NCBI RefSeq assembly: GCF_017896165.1
Contig: NZ_JAFCNB010000006.1
Coordinates: 1 to 64,000 of the forward strand
Origin: Microbispora oryzae
GTDB taxonomy: Bacteria > Actinomycetota > Actinomycetes > Streptosporangiales > Streptosporangiaceae
Direction: 5' to 3'
DNA length: 64,000 bases
Below the pieces are notes generated by a model. The model saw nothing but the letters and a program-made list of their open reading frames with translations, ran no database searches and had not been told where the DNA came from. Both the position numbers and the translations under genes were made by a program. Shown piece after piece: positions 58,793 to 64,000 of this stretch. Position 1 is the first letter of the stretch. Each line of letters begins with the position of its first letter.

Positions 58793-61108
58793 TTACCCCG
58801 GGCGTTGGCGGGTGCTGCGCTCGTAGCCGCGGCGGTTGGGGTGGTGGGTGAGGGTCCAGGTGCCGTTGGGGTTGCGGTGGGCGGTGTAGCGGTCGGGGTG
58901 GGTGAATTTGTCGCGGTTGTGGAAGGTGCAGGCGGGGGCGAGCAGGTCGAGGTTGGTGACGCCGTCGTCGATCCAGCCGTGGACGTGGTCGACTTCGGCC
59001 ATGGTGGCGGGGATGGGGCAGCCCTGGCAGTAGCAGGTGGCGTACTGCGCGAGCAGGGCTTTGCGCTGGGCGGGGGTGGCCAGCCGCACCGAGCGGCCCA
59101 TGTCCAGCACCTGCCCCTTGGCGTCCATCACCATCCGGGTCAGGCGTGAGGTCCGCGCCAGGCGGTGGACGTCGCTGACGGGCAGCAGGTGCCCGGTGGC
59201 GACCAGCAGGCCGGGAGCGAGCCGGTCCGGGGCATGCCCACACGTCCGGCACGCGTCAGCCCGCGCTCCGGCCGCCTGTGCCTCCGTCCGCCCACCCGCC
59301 CGCGACTCCGCGTCTGCGCCCGCGGCAGCGCCTACGGCAGCGGCAGCGGCAGCGGCAGCGGCAGCGGCAGCGGGCATGCCACCACCCCAACCGCCGCTCC
59401 CCGTGCCGTCGGCAGGCCACGCGGCATCGTCAGAACCCGCACCATGGTCGGGCTCTGCGGCATGGTCGGGCTCCACGGCATGGTCGGGACGGGAGTCGCC
59501 AGGACCCGCCTGCTCGGGAGCGGACTCGGGTGAAGCGGACTCGGGTGAAGCGGACTCGGGTGGACCATCCCTGGGAGGAACCGCCTCGTCGTTTGGACCG
59601 TCTCGGTCGGCGCCGGCCGCAGGAGGTGCCTCATCATCGCCGCGCGCACCCGCCGCACCCGCCGCACCCGCGGTGCTGCGTGCGCCCGTCGCCCGGCTGG
59701 CGCCCGGCGACGTGTTCTGAGTCGTGGGATCGGTTGTGCCGATCGTCGTGTCGGAGTCGGTGCCGGTCGGGGTGGCGTCCTGCGCTCCGGCCGGCGGGGC
59801 CTTCGGTGCGCCGGTGGGGGCGAGGATGTCGTCGGGCAGGGACTCGGCCCGGACCATGACGACGAGTTCGGTGGAGACCTTCTCACTCAACAGCGCGGCG
59901 AACGCGTCGGCCTGACGGACGCGTAGCGGCCGGTCGTCGTCCCTGTCCTTGGGCCGGGCGTATGAAGTCAAGAACGCCCGCAACCGCGCCGCCGCCTCCC
60001 TCGGCAGGCGGAACTCCCCTTCCACCCCGCCGGTGCTGGACGGGCGAACCACCAGGAACCGGGACGCGTAGTCATCCTCACACTCCTCGACCAGGGTGCC
60101 GGGGTCGAGGATCTCCCGGATGTACCGGCCCGCCTTGGCCACCTCCGCACACGACGCGCTGTCGGACAACTGCACCAGAATCGGCTCGGCCTCCGCCGCC
60201 TGCGCGTCGGTCAGCCTCGCCGTCACCGAGGTAATGGCGTCCACCGCTCCGCCGGACAGTGACCCGGCCCGGTAGCGGGCCTTCACCTCCGGCAGGCGGG
60301 CCACCTCACCGGAAATCCGCAACCACCGCGACGCCCGCGCACCCGTCATCCCCGGACCACGCCGCACCACAACCGGCGGCCCATGCACGCCAGCAGTTCC
60401 CGGCGCCTCCGCGCCGCTCTCCGCCACCCCCGGCGCTACTGGCGTCTCCGCACCGATCTCTGCCGCGTCTGACGCAGACGCGTCTGGCGCAGAAGTGCTC
60501 GGTGCGGGGGTGGTCGGATCGGGGGTGCTCGGTCTGTCCGAGCGGAGCCATGAAGCGGTGGAGGCATGCCCATACGCCTTGGCCTCACCGGTGACATGCA
60601 CCCGGTGCAGCAGCGCCACCATCGCCGCATTCAGCAGATCCACCGCCTGGATCAGCGTCTCAGCCCGCTGAAGGCACACCGCCGAACTGTCCGGCACCTC
60701 CGCACTCGCCCACCTGGCCGCCACCCGCAGCAACTCCGCCTCCGACAAGCACGGCCCCGGGCCCGGGGCAGCACCGGCCTTTCCTGTCTCTCCTGCCTCT
60801 CCTATCTCTCCTATCTGCCGTGGCTCACCGGCGCCCGAGCTCAAGCCGGGCACGTGGCCGCGCTCCCCGTCGCTGCGCCGGTCGCCGGCACATCCCTCAT
60901 CAGCAGGTTGCTTCAGGGGGCCGGTACGAGAATCCACCCGTGGGTCAAGACATGTGCCCTCAAGCACCGGCGGCACCGATCGCATGGCAGTGGCCCGCGC
61001 GCCTTCGGGCCGGACCGTGGGATCGGGGAATGCCTGCACGATGAGCGGCTGGCCAGAGGCCGCGTGATCATCGCAGCCGTCGACAGCAGGGTCATGGAAC
61101 GCCGGCAC
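58793..61108 (-). CDS. DUF222 / HNH endonuclease (13E12 family) with low-complexity inserts
   Basis: A 771-residue member of the actinobacterial family that has a DUF222 domain and a C-terminal HNH nuclease. DUF222 parts include CLQRAETLIQAVDLLNAAMVA, GARASRWLRISGEVARLP and LPREAAARLRAFLTSYA. The nuclease reads CYCQGCPIPATMAEVDHVHG, then TNLDLLAPACTFHNRDK. Between them lies a very long linker with (PESAS)n, (EPDHA)n and a run of about 13 Ala. The role of the family is unknown; copies multiply in genomes and may be mobile. The GTG at 61108, with GGAGGAGG seven bases upstream, is preferred over the TTG at 61147. Confidence 0.85.
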   Translation of the reverse strand: MPAFHDPAVDGCDDHAASGQPLIVQAFPDPTVRPEGARATAMRSVPPVLEGTCLDPRVDSRTGPLKQPADEGCAGDRRSDGERGHVPGLSSGAGEPRQIGEIGEAGETGKAGAAPGPGPCLSEAELLRVAARWASAEVPDSSAVCLQRAETLIQAVDLLNAAMVALLHRVHVTGEAKAYGHASTASWLRSDRPSTPDPTTPAPSTSAPDASASDAAEIGAETPVAPGVAESGAEAPGTAGVHGPPVVVRRGPGMTGARASRWLRISGEVARLPEVKARYRAGSLSGGAVDAITSVTARLTDAQAAEAEPILVQLSDSASCAEVAKAGRYIREILDPGTLVEECEDDYASRFLVVRPSSTGGVEGEFRLPREAAARLRAFLTSYARPKDRDDDRPLRVRQADAFAALLSEKVSTELVVMVRAESLPDDILAPTGAPKAPPAGAQDATPTGTDSDTTIGTTDPTTQNTSPGASRATGARSTAGAAGAAGARGDDEAPPAAGADRDGPNDEAVPPRDGPPESASPESASPESAPEQAGPGDSRPDHAVEPDHAAEPDHGAGSDDAAWPADGTGSGGWGGGMPAAAAAAAAAAAAVGAAAGADAESRAGGRTEAQAAGARADACRTCGHAPDRLAPGLLVATGHLLPVSDVHRLARTSRLTRMVMDAKGQVLDMGRSVRLATPAQRKALLAQYATCYCQGCPIPATMAEVDHVHGWIDDGVTNLDLLAPACTFHNRDKFTHPDRYTAHRNPNGTWTLTHHPNRRGYERSTRQRPG
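59335..59370. repeat. Hexanucleotide microsatellite inside the HNH gene
   Basis: CGGCAG is repeated six times without error and codes for the poly-alanine run on the minus strand. Close by, 15-base (59520-59564, GCGGACTCGGGTGAA x3) and 18-base (59443-59490) repeats code for PESAS and EPDHA units. All unit lengths are multiples of three. Confidence 0.85.
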
Positions 61109-61479
61109 CCAGACACCTCCTCCACCAGACCCCTCAAGTAACCACAACGCTACAGAACGTCATCGACAATCCGCAACTGAGTTCGAAAATCCCAAGAGAA
61201 GAAGTGGGAGACCCAACCAGCCAATACACCCACCCAACACACCCAACGCGCGCAACATCGGCGGAACAGCGACGCCGGAGCCGCACGAACGTCCAACGCG
61301 GAGATCCCCTCAGATGGATCACGCGTTCGACACGCTACGCATCGTGACCGACAAACTCGACAGTCCCGACCCAGGCCCAGGCCCCACGGCCAGGCCCCAC
61401 GGCCAGGCCCATGCATCCCACAGAGCGGCCCGACGGAGAACCCGGACGACCGACCGCCATCCGAGCCGACGGACAGCCG

Positions 61480-61519
61480 AAGGGGGCGCCCCGAGAAATC
61501 GGGACGCCCCCTTCTGTTT
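61480..61519 (+). terminator. Strong intrinsic terminator
   Basis: AAGGGGGCG-C-CCCGA and TCGGG-A-CGCCCCCTT form a long stem with a GAAA loop, followed by CTGTTT. There is no plus-strand gene upstream within 3 kb, so it may end antisense or read-through transcription or be left from a lost gene. Confidence 0.65.
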
Positions 61520-61553
61520 CCGGCCGCGCTCCCCCTTCGGCGCGGCCGTTCAT

Positions 61554-61569
61554 CCCCCCTGTAGGGGGG
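61554..61569 (-). terminator. Hairpin at the 3' end of the MFS exporter gene
   Basis: CCCCCC-TGTA-GGGGGG lies nine bases past the MFS stop codon; a second stem, CGGCCGCGC/GCGCGGCCG, lies at 61521-61549. Confidence 0.5.
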
Positions 61570-61577
61570 AGCCTGGG

Positions 61578-63005
61578 TCAGGCCGCTTCCAGCGCCCTCT
61601 CCTCGCTCTCCACCGCGACCGCGGCCGGGGCGCGTCTCGAACGCAGCCCGGTCAGCGCGACCACCAGTCCGACCAGCGCGAACACGGCCGACACGGTGAT
61701 CGCCGCGCGGAATCGGGAGATCGGGTCGCCGTCGCCGTCGCCTGCCGTCAGGACCGCGGTGACGATGGCGAGCACCACCGCGCCGCCGACCTGGCCGGAG
61801 GTGTTGAGCAGGCCGGAGGCCAGCCCCTGCTCGCTGTCGGGGACGCCCGCCACCGCCTGGATGTTCAGCGACGGGAACGACAGCCCGAACGCGATGCCCA
61901 GCAGCACCATGCCCGGGATCACCATGCCGAGCAGGCTCGGGTGCCGGTCGACCCGGAAGAACATCGCATAGCCGGCCAGCAGGGCCACGGAGCCGAGCAC
62001 GATCAGCCGTCCGGTGCCGAACCGGTCGGCGAGCCGGCCCATCCGGGTGGAGCTGAGGGCGACGAGCAGCCCGGCGGGCAGGAACGCCACGGCCGTCTGC
62101 AGGGCGCTCCAGCCCAGCAGGTTCTGGAAGTACTGCATGGCCACGAACTGGAACCCGACGTACGACCCGAAGAGGATGACGAGCCCGATGTTGGCCCGCA
62201 CCAGCGGGGCCGAGCGCAGGATGCCCAGCCGGACGAGCGGGTGGCGGACCCGGCGCTCGATCCAGACGAACAGTCCGAGGAGGACGGCGGATCCGGCGAG
62301 CGACGCCACGGTCTGCACGACACTCACCTTCGGCGCCTCGACGACCGCGAAGACGAGCAGCAGCATGGCCCCGGTCACGGTGAGCGCGCCCGGCAGGTCG
62401 TGCCCGCCCTCGCCGCGCTCGCGGTCGCGGGCCAGCAGCCGCACCCCGGCGACGAGCGCGATGAGGGCCACCGGGACCGGCATGAGGAACGTCCAGCGCC
62501 AGCCGACCTCGGTCAGCAGGCCGGACAGCACCAGGCCGAGAGAGAAGCCGCTGGCGCCGCAGGCGGTGAAGATGCTCAGCGCCCGGTTCCTGGCCGGTCC
62601 CTCGGCGAACGTGGTCGTGATGATGGACAGGGCGGCGGGCGCGGTGAACGCCGCACTCATGCCCTTGAGGAAACGGGCCGCGACGAGCAGCGTGCCGTCG
62701 CTCATCAGGCCGCCGAGCAGTGACGCGACGGCGAAGACCACCAGCGCGGCGAGGAAGACCCGGCGGCGGCCGAGCAGGTCGGCGGTCCGGCCCCCGAGAA
62801 GCAGCAGACCGCCGTACCCCAGCACGTAACCGCTGACCACCCACTGCAGGGACGAGGTGGTCATGCCGAGGTCGGCCTGGATGGACGGCAGGGCGACGCC
62901 CACCATCGATACGTCGAGGGCGTCAAGGAAGATGACCGCGCAGAGCACGGTGAGGGCACCCCATAGGCGCGCCCCCCAGCGCGCGTCCAATGTGGAGGAA
63001 GTCAT
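61578..63005 (-). CDS. DHA2-type MFS drug exporter
   Basis: A 475-residue major facilitator of the 14-helix EmrB/QacA group. FLDALDVSMVGVALPSIQADLG is the helix 1 signature, GGRTADLLGRRRVF the loop 2-3 motif, and ARFLKGMSAAFTAPAALSII and SGLLTEVGWRWTFLMPVPVA are typical of multidrug exporters. It is divergent from a MarR gene with shared operators, so it is probably induced by a small toxic compound that binds MarR. The ATG at 63005 has a TAACTT box seven bases upstream; the ten extra residues of the longer frame are not supported. Confidence 0.9.
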   Translation of the reverse strand: MTSSTLDARWGARLWGALTVLCAVIFLDALDVSMVGVALPSIQADLGMTTSSLQWVVSGYVLGYGGLLLLGGRTADLLGRRRVFLAALVVFAVASLLGGLMSDGTLLVAARFLKGMSAAFTAPAALSIITTTFAEGPARNRALSIFTACGASGFSLGLVLSGLLTEVGWRWTFLMPVPVALIALVAGVRLLARDRERGEGGHDLPGALTVTGAMLLLVFAVVEAPKVSVVQTVASLAGSAVLLGLFVWIERRVRHPLVRLGILRSAPLVRANIGLVILFGSYVGFQFVAMQYFQNLLGWSALQTAVAFLPAGLLVALSSTRMGRLADRFGTGRLIVLGSVALLAGYAMFFRVDRHPSLLGMVIPGMVLLGIAFGLSFPSLNIQAVAGVPDSEQGLASGLLNTSGQVGGAVVLAIVTAVLTAGDGDGDPISRFRAAITVSAVFALVGLVVALTGLRSRRAPAAVAVESEERALEAA

Positions 63006-63012
63006 GCCGACG

Positions 63013-63018
63013 AAGTTA
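63013..63018 (-). promoter_or_regulatory. -10 box for leaderless MFS exporter mRNA
   Basis: TAACTT lies seven bases before the ATG at 63005; TTGTGC 18 bases further upstream is a usable -35. A TGCAT-N9-ATGCA inverted repeat at 63021-63039 lies between them and may be a second operator. Confidence 0.5.
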
Positions 63019-63042
63019 CATGCATGCGCATCCAATGCACAA

Positions 63043-63059
63043 GCAAATAATGTATTTGC
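63043..63059. promoter_or_regulatory. Palindromic operator, probably for the MarR protein
   Basis: GCAAATA-ATG-TATTTGC is a perfect seven-base inverted repeat with a three-base centre, the size and symmetry of MarR sites. It overlaps the -35 region of the marR promoter and lies just upstream of the exporter promoter. Confidence 0.65.
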
Positions 63060-63084
63060 ACGTATCTCCCTGACGTGCTAGCAT
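63056..63084 (+). promoter_or_regulatory. Promoter of the MarR gene
   Basis: TTGCAC (63056-63061) and TAGCAT (63079-63084) are 17 bases apart, close to the housekeeping sigma consensus. The -35 overlaps the palindrome at 63043-63059, which predicts autorepression. Confidence 0.6.
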
Positions 63085-63113
63085 CGCGCGCAGAAAGGCG
63101 GGTCAGAAGGCCG

Positions 63114-63725
63114 ATGAACGACACCGACTCAGAGTTCGTGGTTATGGCCTGGCGCGAGCTGCTCGCACGCCACGCCGAGGTGACAGGCGCGCTGGAGCGG
63201 GAGCTCAGCGACAGGCATTCCCTGGGCGTGAGCGAGTTCGAGGTGCTCGAACGGCTCGCCGAGGGAAACACGACGGAGGGGTGCGACGGAGCTCCCAAGT
63301 TCCGGGTGCAGGAGCTGGCCGCGCAGGTCCACCTGAGCCAGAGCGCGCTGTCCCGCCTGATCGCCCGCCTGGAGCGCGAGGGGCTGGTGTCCCGGTCCCT
63401 GTGCGAGGCCGACCGCCGCGGTGTGTTCGTCTACCTCACCGACGCGGGCCGCAGGCGTCACGACGAGGCCGTGCCCACCCACAGAGGAGTGCTGAGCGCC
63501 CACCTGTTCCCGCACCTCGTCAACGGCTCCCGCTGCCTCGGCACCGAACGGGACACCGCGAAGCGGTCCCACGAGAGCAGCACTGTGAGCAGCACCGTAA
63601 GCAGCGCTGTGAGCGGCGCCGAGGGCAGCACCGTGAGCGGCCTCGTGAGCAGTGTCCAAAGCAGGGACGAGAAGAGGCACGAGGACCGGCCCGCGGTCCC
63701 CGCACCCGGCCCCGTCAGGCAGTGA
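63114..63725 (+). CDS. MarR-family transcriptional regulator with serine-rich tail
   Basis: A 204-residue regulator. The winged helix lies in KFRVQELAAQVHLSQSALSRLIARLEREGLV, followed by the wing CEADRRGVFVYLTDAG. After about residue 155 there is a low-complexity tail of Ser/Thr/Val repeats (STVSSTVSSAVSGAEG) coded by imperfect 12-15-base repeats, not usual in MarR proteins. The ATG at 63114 has AGAAGG upstream. It is divergent from the exporter gene, its likely target, and its 3' end overlaps deoA by 11 bases in convergent orientation. Confidence 0.9.
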   Translation: MNDTDSEFVVMAWRELLARHAEVTGALERELSDRHSLGVSEFEVLERLAEGNTTEGCDGAPKFRVQELAAQVHLSQSALSRLIARLEREGLVSRSLCEADRRGVFVYLTDAGRRRHDEAVPTHRGVLSAHLFPHLVNGSRCLGTERDTAKRSHESSTVSSTVSSAVSGAEGSTVSGLVSSVQSRDEKRHEDRPAVPAPGPVRQ

Positions 63726-64000
63726 TCCGGTCGACGACGAGCGGCAGCAGGCCGTCGCCGCTCGGCTCCCCGATCTCGTAGGCGCCGTCGAGCGCCGCCA
63801 GCGCCCGCTCGAAGCGCCCGGCCTCGTCGGCGTGCAGCGTCATCAGCGGCCGGCCCTCGCGGACGACGTCGCCCGGCTTGGCGTGCAGCGTGATGCCCGC
63901 GCCGGCCGACACCGGGTCCTCCTTGCGGGCCCGGCCGGCGCCGAGCCGCCACGCGGCGATCCCCACCTTGAGGGCGTCGAGCGAGGTCAGCACGCCGGAC
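63715..64000 (-). CDS. deoA: Thymidine/pyrimidine-nucleoside phosphorylase, C-terminal part
   Basis: The visible 94 residues run off the right edge. AAWRLGAGRARKEDPVSAGAG, ITLHAKPGDVVREGRPL and the alpha-beta-hammerhead-like C-terminus identify the C-terminal domain of the DeoA/Pdp family, which splits thymidine or uridine with phosphate. In mycobacteria deoA lies beside add, agreeing with the order here. The missing part holds the active site. Confidence 0.9.
   Translation of the reverse strand, partial: SGVLTSLDALKVGIAAWRLGAGRARKEDPVSAGAGITLHAKPGDVVREGRPLMTLHADEAGRFERALAALDGAYEIGEPSGDGLLPLVVDRITA

Larger units (their letters stand above)
61109..61577. other. Gene-free spacer between the HNH gene and the MFS exporter gene
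   Basis: About 470 bases with no credible gene. The part next to the HNH gene (61141-61260) is poorer in GC and must hold its promoter. Around 61375-61411 a 13-base unit (GGCCCCACGGCCA) is repeated. The last 100 bases hold three strong hairpins (61480-61519, 61521-61549, 61554-61569). Confidence 0.6.

Noticed and set aside
58381-58800. CRISPR array
   Set aside because: Units are 15-16 bases, directly adjacent and without unique spacers, and there are no cas genes; it is a minisatellite.
61109-61147. TTG start at 61147 for the HNH protein
   Set aside because: The GTG at 61108 has GGAGGAGG seven bases upstream, while the TTG has none.

Overview
The window is about 64 kb of very GC-rich DNA with GTG starts, overlapping ATGA/GTGA gene junctions and actinobacterial marker genes: mycothiol-dependent formaldehyde dehydrogenase, acyl-CoA carboxylase epsilon subunit, DUF574 methyltransferase, WXG100 protein, DUF222/HNH protein and iron boxes of the IdeR/DmdR type. 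The gene set suggests a filamentous actinomycete, probably of the Streptosporangiales; that placement is inference from gene content, not from a marker-gene tree. Large parts follow the gene order remembered for Mycobacterium tuberculosis Rv3274c-Rv3285 (fadE25, purE, purK, GtrA, PH-domain protein, birA, accD5, accE5, accA3) and Rv3303c-Rv3314c (lpdA, deoD, pmmB, add, deoA), so the backbone is old chromosomal core with accessory insertions.

Region by region: (1) 0-1.7 kb is the edge of an integrated element: an integrase with a one-base frameshift just after its catalytic tyrosine, a scrap of an excisionase-like tail and the start of a divergent gene. (2) 1.7-21.3 kb is core metabolism: fadE25, ugd, purE-purK, a lipoprotein, GtrA, a two-component system, iron-regulated bfd-bfr, mscR, adenylate cyclase with a PH-domain partner, birA, fdhD, ppc, a DUF574 methyltransferase and accD-accE. 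(3) 21.6-24.7 kb has an NYN-domain protein and an alkylation-repair pair (AdaA-AlkA fusion, ogt). (4) 24.7-36.1 kb is a 12-gene leftward Tad/Flp pilus operon in which nearly every junction is a short overlap; it includes an unusual membrane LysM-BTAD protein. (5) 36.1-36.7 kb is an AT-richer gap without genes. (6) 36.7-42.3 kb is an orphan type VII secretion pair, a giant FHA-like/EccC ATPase and a WXG100 protein. (7) 42.6-50.8 kb has the biotin-carrying acyl-CoA carboxylase alpha chain, two membrane proteins that share the same uncharacterised cytosolic domain, a ROK repressor/MFS pair and a flavoprotein reductase. (8) 50.9-56.3 kb is purine and sugar-phosphate metabolism (punA, phosphohexomutase, add) plus small proteins. 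(9) 56.4-61.1 kb has a sigma-factor-like domain fused through a membrane helix to a propeller-like domain, a minisatellite-rich gap and a DUF222/HNH protein. (10) 61.5-64 kb has a divergent MFS exporter/MarR pair and the end of deoA.

Themes that connect the genes: biotin-dependent acyl-CoA carboxylation (birA, accD, accE, accA) and acyl-CoA oxidation (fadE25); purine synthesis and salvage (purE, purK, punA, add); a surface/secretion block (Tad pilus and type VII components); and a recurring promoter layout in which a TANNNT box lies 6-8 bases before the start codon, which predicts leaderless mRNAs for about eleven genes. No tRNA, rRNA or CRISPR array was recognised by eye.
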